Program-made: the position numbers and the translations under genes
Assembly (NCBI GenBank): GCA_027493675.1
Contig: JAOSKI010000001.1
Coordinates: forward strand, 541,103 to 605,102
Source of the DNA: Microthrixaceae bacterium
GTDB taxonomy: Bacteria; Actinomycetota; Acidimicrobiia; Acidimicrobiales; Microtrichaceae
DNA length: 64,000 nucleotides
Direction: 5' to 3'
Shown here: positions 44,687 to 53,921 of the stretch, piece by piece
Layout: the number at the start of each line of letters is the position of its first letter
Numbering within the stretch: position 1 is the first letter of the stretch
Notes under the pieces: model-generated
What the model saw: the letters and a program-made list of their open reading frames with translations, nothing else
What the model was told of the DNA's origin: nothing
Databases searched by the model: none

Positions 44687-44753
44687 CACCCGGCCCGTGC
44701 GAACCCCGGCTCCAGTCGCTCCGGCCCTGACCCAGCTCCGCTCCCATTTCTGA

Positions 44754-44798
44754 TCTGTGGGGTGTGCGTGGCGCACAGCGCCACGCACACCCCACAGA
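44754..44798. repeat. Palindromic element, family A copy 3
   Basis: Perfect 21-bp arms beginning TCTGTGGGGTGTGCGTGGCG around the loop ACA. It lies between convergent genes (the acyl-CoA ligase and the minus-strand membrane protein), an ideal place for a bidirectional terminator. GGGGTG/CACCCC replaces TGGTG/CACCA of copies 2 and 4, a compensated change. Confidence 0.92.
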
Positions 44799-44843
44799 AC
44801 CGGGGGTGTCGTCGCCGATCCGGTTTCAACCGCGGTCGGGCCG

Positions 44844-45389
44844 CTACTCCTCGCGGTCGAACAGCTCGATGATCAGGTTGTCCTCGTCGTCGACCGACCA
44901 CGTGAACTGCTCCGGTGCCTCCACGGAACTCCCTGGTCCCACTTCGCCGGTGGCACTGAAGGTTGTGTCACTGCAGAGCTCCCCTTTGGCGCGGGGGTCA
45001 TCGGGGTCTGGGCGGCGCTCGTCGAAGAGGTTGTCCCGTTCGCTCCAGGAGAGGAAGCACCCTTCGGGAGTCGCCGGCGCGATCGCCGAGAACACGTACC
45101 ACTGTGCGTTGGCGTCGTCGCCGAAGTGGTTGACCCAGATGGGCTGACGCTGACCCCGGCCCGACACGTCGCTGTAGAGGACCGGGCCTTCCTCGGCTAT
45201 CTGGGCTGCGATGCGCTCGACCTGGCCGGCGTCGAAGTCCTCGTCACCGAGTTGGATCTTCACCGGCCCGTCGCCGCCGCTGGCAAGTTGGATCAATCCC
45301 CAGGAGGCACCGAGCGCCACGATGACCGCACCCACGGCGATCAGGACCCCGGTGAGTTGGGAGATCCGGGATCGTTGCTCGACGGGCAT
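44844..45389 (-). CDS. Membrane-anchored hypothetical protein
   Basis: Intact 181-residue protein, function unknown. One N-terminal transmembrane helix (LTGVLIAVGAVIVALGASWG) anchors an outside domain of about 145 residues. It has only two cysteines, in EGCFLSWSERDNLFDE and GELCSDTTFSATGE, 30 residues apart. The spacing and the C-x-x-W and C-x-x-x-F surroundings faintly recall a Rieske-like fold without cluster ligands, or a disulfide; this is speculation. Acidic C-terminus. Confidence 0.7.
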   Translation of the reverse strand: MPVEQRSRISQLTGVLIAVGAVIVALGASWGLIQLASGGDGPVKIQLGDEDFDAGQVERIAAQIAEEGPVLYSDVSGRGQRQPIWVNHFGDDANAQWYVFSAIAPATPEGCFLSWSERDNLFDERRPDPDDPRAKGELCSDTTFSATGEVGPGSSVEAPEQFTWSVDDEDNLIIELFDREE

Positions 45390-45581
45390 GCGCTACACGT
45401 TCCCACACCGGCGCCGCCCGCCTCCAGCACACGAGGGTTACGGTCCCGCCGATACAGGCCGTCGTCTTGGTGCGGTCGTTGCGCTGCGCCGTAGTATCCG
45501 CCGTGTGGATGGATGCCGACCGGCGTCCTCCACCATGATTCGAAACACCGGCCGCGGTGGCGCGGCCGGGGAAGGGCAGAC

Positions 45582-46721
45582 GTGGATCTCTTCGAGTACC
45601 AGGGCAAGCAGTTCTTCGCCGGATTCGACATCCCGGTCTCGCGGGGGAGGGCCGTGACCACCGTCGACGACGCGGTGGCTGCCGCCGAGGAGATCGGCGA
45701 GTACCCGGTGGTGGTGAAGGCGCAGGTGCAGGTCGGTGGCCGTGGCAAGGCCGGCGGTATCAAGCTCGCCGATACAGCTGACGAGGTTCGCACCTACGCG
45801 ACCGACATCCTCGGCATGGACATCAAGGGGCACACCGTCAAGGTCGTGTGGATCGAGGTGGCGTCCGACATCGCCGAGGAGTACTACGCCAGCTTCACCC
45901 TCGACCGTTCCGCCAAGAAGCACCTCGGCATGCTCTCCGCCGAGGGTGGGGTGGAGATCGAAGCGGTCGCCGAGGCCAACCCCGACGCGATCGCCAAGAT
46001 CTGGATCGACCCCGTCGACGGACTATCAGAGTCCGCGGCACGGGAGTGGGTCGCGGCCGCAGGGCTCAACCCCAAGGCCACCGACGGTGCGGTCGACATC
46101 CTCTTGAAGCTGTACCGGGCCTACACCGAAGGCGACGCGGACCTTGTGGAGATCAACCCGCTCATCCTCAAGCCCACCGGCGAGGTCCACGCGCTGGATG
46201 CCAAGGTGACCCTTGACGGCAACGCATCGTTCCGTCACGACTGGGCCGACTACGAGGCCACCCAGGAGCGTGACGTGCGTGAGCAGGCGGCGTACGAGGC
46301 CGACCTCCAGTACGTGGGCCTCGAGGGTTCGGTGGGAATCATCGCCAACGGTGCCGGCCTTGCCATGAGCACCCTCGACGTGGTCAACCAGGTGGGTGGA
46401 TCGGCTGCGAACTTCCTGGATGTGGGTGGCGGCGCCGATGCGGACAAGTTCGTGAGCGCGCTCACGATCATCGACAACGACCCCCGCGTGCGTTCCATCT
46501 TCATCAACATCTTCGGTGGCATCACCCGCGGTGAGGAGGTGGCGAACGGGATCGTCGCTGCCCTGGACGTGATCGACATCTCGTCGCCGATCGTCATCCG
46601 CCTGGACGGCACCAACGCGGACGAGGGCCGCGCGATCCTCGAACCACACCTCAGCGACGGTCTGCAGATGCAGCCCACGATGCTCGACGCAGCCCGCAAG
46701 GTGGTCGAACTGGCGGGCTGA
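45582..46721 (+). CDS. sucC: Succinyl-CoA synthetase beta subunit
   Basis: Intact 379-residue subunit carrying the nucleotide-grasp domain of the TCA-cycle enzyme. MDLFEYQGKQFFAGFDIPVS, VVKAQVQVGGRGKAGGIKLA, ADLVEINPLI and FINIFGGITRGEEVANGIV are standard. GTG 45582 begins the family start. Followed by sucD after a 133-base gap with short repeats and a palindrome. Confidence 0.96.
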   Translation: MDLFEYQGKQFFAGFDIPVSRGRAVTTVDDAVAAAEEIGEYPVVVKAQVQVGGRGKAGGIKLADTADEVRTYATDILGMDIKGHTVKVVWIEVASDIAEEYYASFTLDRSAKKHLGMLSAEGGVEIEAVAEANPDAIAKIWIDPVDGLSESAAREWVAAAGLNPKATDGAVDILLKLYRAYTEGDADLVEINPLILKPTGEVHALDAKVTLDGNASFRHDWADYEATQERDVREQAAYEADLQYVGLEGSVGIIANGAGLAMSTLDVVNQVGGSAANFLDVGGGADADKFVSALTIIDNDPRVRSIFINIFGGITRGEEVANGIVAALDVIDISSPIVIRLDGTNADEGRAILEPHLSDGLQMQPTMLDAARKVVELAG

Positions 46722-46755
46722 GGCCGGCTGAGGCTGGCTGAGGCTGGCTGAGGCC
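46716..46755. repeat. 10-bp tandem repeat at the sucC stop
   Basis: GGCTGAGGCC/GGCTGAGGCT occurs four times in a row starting at the sucC stop codon TGA (46719-46721). Another case in this window of short tandem duplication at a gene's 3' end. Confidence 0.85.
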
Positions 46756-46765
46756 CTTTCCTTCT

Positions 46766-46814
46766 GTTCTGTGTGGTGTGCGTGGCGCTCAGCGCCACGC
46801 ACACCACACAGAAC
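46766..46814. repeat. Palindromic element, family A copy 4 (inside sucCD)
   Basis: Perfect 24-bp arms (46766-46789, 46791-46814) starting GTTCTGTGTGGTGTGCGTGG, identical to the core of copy 2. It sits 40 bases before sucD in what should be one operon, so it may attenuate or stabilise the transcript rather than end it completely. Confidence 0.92.
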
Positions 46815-46854
46815 ACCAAGAACGCACCCAAGACGCACACAAAGGACAAACCCG

Positions 46855-47752
46855 ATGGCAATCTTCGTCGACGAGAACACCAAGGTCGTATACCAGGGGC
46901 TGACCGGCTCACAGGGTCGCTACTACGGCCTGTTGAACCGCGACTACGGCACGCAGGTCGTCGCCGGCACCAACCCAAAGAAGGCCGGCACCGACGTCGA
47001 GGGCATACCTGTGTTCGCGTCGGTGGCCGACGCCGTGGCCGAGACCGGCGCGGACGCCAGTTGCATCTTCATTCCCGCGCCGGGGGTCCGCAGCGCTGTG
47101 ATGGAGGCTGCCGAGGGCGGCGTCAAGTTCATCGTGTGCATCACCGAGGGCGTTCCCGCGCAGGACGAGGCGTGGTTCTTCAACGAGCTCAAGCGCAATC
47201 ACCCCGACGTCCAGCTGCTCGGGCCGAACTGCCCGGGGATCATCAGCCCCGGGCGTTCCAACATCGGCATCACTGCCGGTCACATCGCCCAGGCCCCCGA
47301 ACCCGGCCGGCCGAACGTGGGCATCGTGAGCCGTTCGGGCACCCTCACCTACCAGGCGCTGTACGAGCTCAAGCTGCAGGGGATCGGTGTGACCACCTGT
47401 GTCGGCATCGGTGGCGACCCGGTGCCCGGCACCAGCTTCATCGACTGCCTCGAGCGCTTCGAGGCCGACGACGAGACCTCGGCGGTCATGATGATCGGTG
47501 AGATCGGCGGGTCGGCCGAGGAGGAGGCCGCCGAGTACATCAAGGCGAACATGTCCAAGCCGATCGCCGCCTACATTGCCGGCCAGACCGCCCCCGCGGG
47601 CAAGAAGATGGGACACGCCGGGGCGATCGTCTCAGGCGGCAAGGGTACTGCGGCGGCCAAGATGGAGGCGCTCGACGATGCCGGTGTGAAGGTCGGCGCC
47701 AACCCGACCGGAAGCCGGCGAGCTCATGGTCGAGATCGTCAAGGCGCTCTGA
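46855..47752 (+). CDS. sucD: Succinyl-CoA synthetase alpha subunit
   Basis: Carries the phosphohistidine and CoA site. MAIFVDENTKVVYQGLTGSQ, IPAPGVRSAVMEA, LLGPNCPGIISPG, IVSRSGTLTYQAL and the active-site His in GKKMGHAGAIVSGGKG are present. About 298 residues. One extra base near 47711 separates VGANPT from EAGELMVEIVKAL; the stop is 47750-47752. Confidence 0.95.
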
Positions 47753-47764
47753 GCCCTCTCCCCA

Positions 47765-47898
47765 GCGAACTGTCCGGTGTGGTGCGCGGAATCCGCGGCT
47801 GAGGCCGGTCAGAATCGTCAAGACCCTCTGAGCCCCCCTCCCCCCGGCGAACTGTCCGGTGTGGTGCTGGGTTCCGCGGCTGAGGCCGGTCAGTTCGC
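47765..47898. repeat. Two copies of the GCGAACTGTCCGG repeat, left side
   Basis: Copies at 47765-47832 and 47847-47898 share GCGAACTGTCCGGTGTGGTG and CGGCTGAGGCCGGTCAG. The first ends AGAATCGTCAAGACCCTCTG, closely resembling the coding end of sucD (GAGATCGTCAAGGCGCTCTG). The second is an inverted repeat with GCGAACTG/CAGTTCGC ends, and its right end supplies the stop codon of the minus-strand gene at 47890. Confidence 0.85.
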
Positions 47899-48845
47899 TT
47901 GCATGGGGGCTGGCTCGGAACGGGTGGGTTTTGGCCGCCAGCCTGAGGCGACCAGAGCGCGACGGATCGTTTCGATGGTCTGCCGAGGGTCGAACCGCAC
48001 TGCTGACCAGTTGAACCGGCGCAGGTTCCACCCCGCCTCGATGATCCTGTTCTGGCGGTGCAGGTCGTAGGCCATGGCGGCGGGTGAGCCGTGGCTCTCG
48101 AGACCGTCGCACTCCAGCGCCACCATGTGCTGCGGCCAGGCGAAGTCGAGGTAGTAGCGCTCCTCACCGGAGTCGACCCGCTGCTGCCGCACCGGTTGGG
48201 GGCAGGTCCGAACACGCCAGGATTCCCACCATGATCTCCTCGAAGGTGTTCACGGCCTCGGCCGGGGTGCCTATGCGCTCCTCGAGCAGCACCCTCAGCA
48301 CGACGGTCCCCTTGCGACCGCGTGTGGGCATGCGGGTCAGTCGCTCGTGCACACGTTGGTACGTAGTGAGTTCCTGCTCGTGGGCTCTGTCGAGGAGGCG
48401 GGCGAGCCTACCCATGGGTAGCACCGCTGCCAGATCCACGAGCGTGCGTTCGATCGAGGTGACCCTCACGCCGTCGTGCTCGTCGACGTCGAGGCCGGTC
48501 AGGTGACGTGTCTCGTGCACCGTCACGCCAGTCGGTCGTGCTCCGGAGCCCTTGGGGACGATGACCTCGATCCCGCGGCCCTTGCACAGTCCCCAGAGTG
48601 CAGCCGCGGTCCGGTGAGAAGCGAAGCCGGCGGCGCCCGTCGCCCAGACTCCGCGGAGCACCTGTTGCCGCCATGTCGCCTGGCTGCCGGTGACTCTGTA
48701 GACGTTGTGCCCCTCGAAGGTGAGAAACCCACGGACGCAGAAGTCGGTCGAGCCGTTCACGGGTCACGCCGTGGGCTTTGGCCATGTCGACCCGCAGCAG
48801 ACCGTGATGCTGGGAGGCAGCCTCCAGGAGGCTCTCGATGGTCAT
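47890..48845 (-). CDS. AbiEi-like antitoxin-domain / DUF559 endonuclease-fold protein
   Basis: Read on the minus strand, the N-terminus (MTIESLLEAASQHHGLLRVD, MAKAHGVTRERLDRLLR) is the winged-helix domain of type IV antitoxin AbiEi-like proteins, followed by FASHRTAAALWGLCKGRGIE and VTSIERTLVDLAAVLPMGRL. The C-terminus (YYLDFAWPQHMVALECDGLE, then YDLHRQNRIIEAGWNLRRFN) is a DUF559 domain related to Vsr/PD-(D/E)xK nucleases, with D-F and E-C-D-G as likely metal residues. About 318 codons, frame shifts near 48730 and 48205. Common orphan architecture in actinobacteria; no AbiEii toxin is nearby. It interrupts sucD-purN and is flanked by repeats. Function unproven. Confidence 0.8.
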
Positions 48846-48931
48846 GTCTCTTCCCCCTTTGTCGTCGGTGGGGAAGCTGGGGCGAACCTACCCGTGCCCT
48901 GCGACATCGCCGCCCTGGCTGCCCGTGCCCA

Positions 48932-49062
48932 GCTCCGGCGAACTGTCCGGTGTGGTGCGGAATGCGCGGCTGAGGCCGGTCAGAATCGCCAAGTCCTCTG
49001 AGCTCCGGCGAACTGTCCGGTGTGGTGCTGCGGGTTCCGGCGGCTGAGGCCGGACAGTTCGC
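48932..49062. repeat. Two copies of the GCGAACTGTCCGG repeat, right side
   Basis: Tandem copies at 48932-49001 and 49002-49062 (period 70) begin AGCTCCGGCGAACTGTCCGG and contain GGCTGAGGCCGG. The first ends AGAATCGCCAAGTCCTCTGA as in the left-side copy; the second ends GGACAGTTCGC. A fragment, GATAGTTCGCTGGGG, follows at 49072. Same orientation as the left copies, so the gene between is bracketed by direct repeats. Confidence 0.85.
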
Positions 49063-49124
49063 TGGGGGGTGGGATAGTTCGCTGGGGTGGGGGCCTGCGG
49101 GGGTGGCTGGTAGGTTCGGCGCCG

Positions 49125-49688
49125 ATGCGACTCGCTGTGCTGGCCTCGGGATCGGGGACCCTCCTCGATGCCATGGCCACCGCAGGCCTGCCGATCGACC
49201 TCGTGATGGTCGATCGACGTTGTGCGGTGCAGGAGGTTGCGGAGCGGCACGGGATCGTCTGTGAGTTGGTGGAGCGCACCGATTTCAGCGACGCCTTCGA
49301 TCGCGAGGCCTTCACCAAGGAGGTCGTCGCCGTTCTCCAACGCCACGGCATCGACCTGGTGGCCATGGCTGGTTGGGGCACGATCCTCGGCCCAGCCGCC
49401 TTCGAGGCGTTCCCGGATCGCATCCTGAACACCCACCCGGCGTTGCTGCCCAGCTTCAAGGGGTGGCACGGCGTGCGCGACGCCCTCGAAGCCGGGGTGA
49501 AGGTGACCGGCTGCACCGTGCATGTGGCCACGGAGGCGGTCGACGACGGCCCGATCCTCGCCCAGGAACCGGTGCGCGTGCTGCCAGGCGACGACGAGGC
49601 CAGCCTGCACGAACGCATCAAGGAGGTGGAGCGCCGCCTCTACACCGACACGATCGCCGGCATCCTCGAACGCGGAAGCGTGACCTGA
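49125..49688 (+). CDS. purN: Phosphoribosylglycinamide formyltransferase
   Basis: Intact 187-residue enzyme adding the formyl group from 10-formyl-THF to GAR in purine synthesis. MRLAVLASGSGTLLDAMATA, AGWGTILGPAAFEAFPDRIL, NTHPALLPSFKGWHGVRDAL (catalytic Asn-His), GCTVHVATEAVDDGPILAQE (catalytic Asp). Immediately upstream of purH, as usual. Confidence 0.95.
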   Translation: MRLAVLASGSGTLLDAMATAGLPIDLVMVDRRCAVQEVAERHGIVCELVERTDFSDAFDREAFTKEVVAVLQRHGIDLVAMAGWGTILGPAAFEAFPDRILNTHPALLPSFKGWHGVRDALEAGVKVTGCTVHVATEAVDDGPILAQEPVRVLPGDDEASLHERIKEVERRLYTDTIAGILERGSVT

Positions 49689-49856
49689 GGTGCGGCCCGT
49701 CGCAACGTTGTTCCGCAGCGTTGGGTCACCCTTCGACCGTGGTGCGCAGGTCGGTGTCGACTCGCAGGGCTGCATTGCCCGTATGAGGATGCTCCGGAAG
49801 CGAGGACCGTTGCCGGGGCCTGCCGCACCGCCGAACACGACGATGAAGGACCTCTG

Positions 49857-51501
49857 ATGACCGACCACCCAGAACCCCGCCGCGCGCTGCTCTCGGCGTA
49901 CGACAAGACTGGAATCGTCGAACTGGCGGGTGCGTTGGTCGCGCTCGGCTGGGAGCTCGTCAGCTCCGGCGGGACCGCCAAGGTGCTGGCCGACGCAGGC
50001 CTGGCGGTCACCCCCACCTCCGAGCTCACCGGGTTCGGCGACATGCTCGGACACCGCGTGGTCACCCTGCACCCGGTCATCCACGGCGCGATCCTGGCCG
50101 ATCGCGACGACCCCGCCCACCGGGCAGACATGGCCACCTACGGAATAACCCCGATCGACCTGGTGGCGGTCAACCTGTATCCGTTCACGTCGGATCCCTC
50201 GGTGGAGCTGCTCGACATCGGGGGCCCACGATGGTGCGCGCGGCGGCCAAGAACCACGAGTTCGTGACCGTGCTGGTGGATCCTGCGGACTACGAGCCGG
50301 TGCTGGCCGAGCTGCGGGCGCAGGGCGAGGTGTCGGCGGTGACACGCCGCCGTCTGGCGCGTGACGCGTTCGCCCACACCGCGGCGTACGACTCGGCGAT
50401 CGTGGAGTGGTTCGATCGCGGCGCCGACGGCGGTCCCGGCGAGATGCCGGCCCGTGGTGTGCTGCCTGTGAGCCTGCACCTGTCGGCGAACCGTGCCGCC
50501 GAGCTGCGCTATGGCGAGAACCCGCATCAGCATGGTGCGCGCTACTCCTTCAGCGGGCAGAGCCGGCAGAGCTGTTGGGACACCGCGGTCCAGCATGGCG
50601 GCAAGGAGATGAGCTTCCTCAACGTCTACGACGCCGATGCGGCATGGCGCCTGGTGTGGTCCCTGGGCGACCAACGCCCGGCGGCGGTGGTCGTGAAGCA
50701 CGCGAACCCGTGTGGGGTGGCGGTGGCCGACGACATCACGACCGCCTACCGGCTGGCGCACGAGGGCGACCCGGTGAGCGCGTTCGGCGGGATCGTGGCG
50801 GTGAACCGCAACGTCACCCACGAGATGGCCGAGTCCCTGGCGCCGGTGTTCACCGAGGTGCTCGTCGCCCCGGGGTTCGACGACGATGCGCTGCTGCTGC
50901 TGTTGGAGAAGCGAAACCTGCGGATACTCGAAGCCGGCCCACCGGCGTCGGCGGTGACCGTGGATGGCATAGGCGACGGCGACATGGTGATCGGCGTCGC
51001 CGAGGACGGCTCGCCGTACGTCGGTTTCGCGAGCGCTCCGGAGCCGGCACTCGACGTACGCTCGATCGACGGCGGGTTGCTCGTGCAGACCGCGGATTCG
51101 GTGACCATCGACCGTGACGCCTGGCAGGTGGTCACCGAGCGCGCCCCCACCGAGGCCGAGTGGGCCGACCTGGAACTGGCCTGGCGTATCGCGGGCGGGT
51201 GACCTCCAACACGATCGTGCTGGTGAAGGACGGCCAGGCGGTGGGCATCGGCGCGGGGCAGCAGAACCGGCGTGACGCCGGGAGGATCGCGGCGGAGAAG
51301 GCCGACGGGCGTGCCAGGGGTGGGGCGTGCGCCAGCGATGCGTTCTTCCCGTTCCGCGACGGCCTCGATGCGGCCGCCGATGCCGGCGCCACCGCGGTGA
51401 TCCAGCCGGGTGGTTCGATCCGTGACGAAGAGGTGATCGCGGCGGCAGACGAGGCGGGCATGGCGATGGTCTTCACCGGCGAGCGCCACTTCAAGCACTG
51501 A
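49857..51501 (+). CDS. purH: Bifunctional AICAR transformylase / IMP cyclohydrolase
   Basis: Last two steps to IMP. IMP cyclohydrolase domain: [56 protein letters not shown]. Transformylase domain: [16 protein letters not shown], the catalytic Lys-His in [25 protein letters not shown], and after the second shift [20 protein letters not shown] and [12 protein letters not shown] with ending [10 protein letters not shown]. About 548 codons. Frame shifts near 50224 and 51198. A GAAGGA ribosome-binding site precedes ATG 49857. Confidence 0.95.
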
Positions 51502-51542
51502 GGGGGGCAGGCGTTCGGCGCAGGTTCCCCTCGAAGGCCGGC

Positions 51543-51592
51543 GTTCTGTGGGGTGTGCGTGGCGCTGTGCGCCACGCACACCCCACACGAAC
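51543..51592. repeat. Palindromic element, family A copy 5
   Basis: Arms GTTCTGTGGGGTGTGCGTGG-CGC and its complement around the loop TGT, with one extra C in the outer right arm. Forty-one bases after purH. Like copy 3 it has GGGGTG/CACCCC. Confidence 0.9.
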
Positions 51593-51600
51593 GATCGCGG

Positions 51601-51657
51601 GACGAAGGCTCGCGGGGACGAAGGCTCGCGGGGACGAAGGCTCGCGGGGACGATCGC
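51601..51657. repeat. 16-bp tandem repeat
   Basis: GACGAAGGCTCGCGGG three times (51601, 51617, 51633) and a partial fourth. Lies between the palindrome and folD; no function evident. Confidence 0.9.
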
Positions 51658-51710
51658 TGGTGGGGGCGGTGGTGGGCGGCGCCGGAGCCCGGCATTACGC
51701 TCGCTGGGGC

Positions 51711-52564
51711 ATGGCTGCGATCAACATGGACGGCGAGGCGCTGGCAGCGCAGGTGAAGGTCGACCTTGCCCGGCGTGTGGCGTCGTTGCGTGAGCGGGGG
51801 GTCAAACCCGGGCTGGGCACGATCCTGGTGGGCGACGACGGGCCGTCGCAGAAGTACGTCTCGATGAAGCACGCGGATTGCGCCGAGTTGGACATGGCGT
51901 CGGTCGACCTGCGCCTCGGAGCGGACGCCACCCAAGCCGACGTCGACGAGGCGGTCGACGAGCTCAACAACAGCGCGGGGGTCCACGCGTTCATAGTGCA
52001 GTACCCGTTCCCAAGCGGCCTCGACTACGGCTCGACGCTGCTGCGGGTGGATCCCGCGAAGGACGCCGACGGGTTGCATCCCACCAACCTGGGCCACCTG
52101 GTGATGGGCCAGGAGGCGCCGCTCGCCTGCACGCCGGCGGGGATCCTGGCGATGCTGCACCACTACAAGGTGCCGGTAAGCGGCGCACATGTGGTGATCG
52201 TGGGGCGGGGGGCTCACCATCGGCCGGCCGCTCGCCAACCTGCTGACGCTCAAGCGTCCTGACGCGAACGCCGCGGTCACCGTCGTGCACCGGTGTGGCC
52301 GACATCAGGGCCTACACGCGCAACGCCGACATCGTGGTCGCCGCAGCGGGCTCACCTGGGATCATCACCGCTGACATGGTCCGCCCTGGCGCCGCAGTGG
52401 TGGCGGCCGGGGTCAGCTTCCATGACGGCAGGCTGCGTTCCGACGTGGCCGACGACGTGGCCGAGGTCGCCGGCTGGCTCTCGCCGCGGGTCGGGGGAGT
52501 GGGTCCGATGACCCGTGCGATGCTGCTCGCGAACACAGTCGCAGCCGCCGAGCGCTCGCGCTGA
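51711..52564 (+). CDS. folD: Methylenetetrahydrofolate dehydrogenase / cyclohydrolase
   Basis: Interconverts 5,10-methylene- and 10-formyl-THF, supplying formyl groups for PurN and PurH just upstream. Catalytic Tyr-x3-Lys in [47 protein letters not shown], the Rossmann [18 protein letters not shown] (split by a shift near 52210) and the end [17 protein letters not shown] second shift near 52290. About 284 codons, normal. Confidence 0.94.
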
Positions 52565-52740
52565 GGGTGCCTGGGGAGATCTGCGCCTCGGTGCGCTTCC
52601 CCGAACACACCGGCCGCTCCCGCAGTCGCAGCCGGTCGTGCAGGCGCGGCCGGTCCTGCATCCGCAGCGAGTGCCGCAACCACGGTCTGCTCGGTAGCCT
52701 TGTGAGTTCACGAACCGGTGGGTCTCGCGCATTCCGGTGC

Positions 52741-52770
52741 GGATGGTCCACAATCGGATGGTCCACAATC
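52741..52770. repeat. 15-bp direct repeat before metF
   Basis: GGATGGTCCACAATC twice in tandem, ending 8 bases before the metF ATG, so it spans the ribosome-binding region. The upstream ORF reading MRMVHNRMVHNR comes from this repeat and is not taken as coding. Confidence 0.85.
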
Positions 52771-52778
52771 GGAGACCC

Positions 52779-53656
52779 ATGACGAGAATCGCCGACCTGC
52801 TGGCTGCGGGTCCCACCTTGAGCGTCGAGTTCTTCCCCCCGAAGACCGACGAGGGAGTCGAACGGCTCTCGGAGACCATCGACGAGCTCGAGTCCATCTC
52901 CGGGCCGCCGGGTACGGCAGAGCGCCTCAGCTTCGTGTCGATCACCTACGGTGCGGGCGGCAGCACCCGCGACCGCACCCGGGATCTCGTGGTGAGGGTC
53001 AATTCGCGCCGCGGGTTCCCCGCCATGCCCCACCTCACATGCATGGGTCACACCCGCGCTGAGATCGACGAGTTGCTCGCCGACTATGCCGCCAACGGTG
53101 TGTGCAACGTGCTCGCCCTGGCCGGGGACCCGCCGGCCGACGGATCGGATCCGACGGGTGACTTCACCTACGCCACCGAGCTGATCGAGGCGGTGGCGCG
53201 GCGGGCGACTTCTCGGTGGGGGTGGCCGCCCATCCCGAATGCCATCCGCGATCGCCCGACCGTGGGTCCGACCGCCGCCACCTGGCCGCCAAGCTCGATG
53301 CGGCGGACTTCGGCATCACCCAGTTCTTCTTCGACGCACACGACTACTTCGCGATGGTCGACGAGCTCGGCGAGCTTGGGTGTGAGACTCCTGTGCTGCC
53401 GGGGATCATGCCGTTGTTGAACCCCACCGCGATCCGCCGTTTCGCAGGCATCGCGGGAGCGACCTTCCCGGATGCGCTCGCCGAGAAGGTGGAGGCTGCG
53501 GAGGCTCCTGAGCAGCGCATGGCGATCGCTGCGGACGCAGCGGCCGGGCTGTGCGCGGAGTTGCTCGAGCGTGGTGTGCCGGGCCTGCACCTGTACTGCA
53601 TGAACCGTTCGGATGTGGTCGACGAGGTGTTGTCGCGGCTGGCGCAGTTGTCCTGA
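52779..53656 (+). CDS. metF: Methylenetetrahydrofolate reductase
   Basis: Reduces 5,10-methylene-THF to 5-methyl-THF for methionine synthesis. TLSVEFFPPKTDEGVERL (catalytic Glu), FVSITYGAGGSTRDRTRD, MPHLTCMGHTRAEIDELL, NVLALAGDPP, then after a shift near 53205 GVAAHPE, FFFDAHDYFAMVDEL, VLPGIMPLLNPTAIRRF and PGLHLYCMNRS. About 292 residues, normal. The third one-carbon/purine gene in a row after purH and folD. Confidence 0.94.
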
Positions 53657-53921
53657 CGTCTCGCGTCGCGCGTCGAGAGGGTCGAGCCGGGGGTCTCGAA
53701 CGCCGGAGCTGTCGGCTTTCGGGCGGATGACACGGGCGACTTCCTGAACCACTCTCGCGTTTGGTACCCTACCGACCACACCGGGGGGTAGGGCGACGCC
53801 GTTCGGGGCGTCTGCATTCCCGGCTGTTTTCTCATGATTCCCAAGTTGTGGCCGATGGTGCCTGTGAACGACAACCGTGCACGGCCGACATCTCCGAGAC
53901 GGTCGGCCAAGAGGGGTGCAA
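53657..53921. other. metF-pilB intergenic region with two hairpins
   Basis: CCCTACC (53767) pairs with GGTAGGG (53787), and GACGCC (53795-53800) pairs with GGCGTC (53807-53812) around GTTCGG, followed 20 bases later by a TTTT. These may end the metF transcript. A promoter for the pilus operon should lie downstream; none is clear. I looked for a c-di-GMP riboswitch consensus and did not find one. Confidence 0.4.

Noticed and set aside
53657..53921. c-di-GMP riboswitch upstream of pilB
   Set aside because: The conserved GEMM segments were not found; only two simple hairpins are visible.
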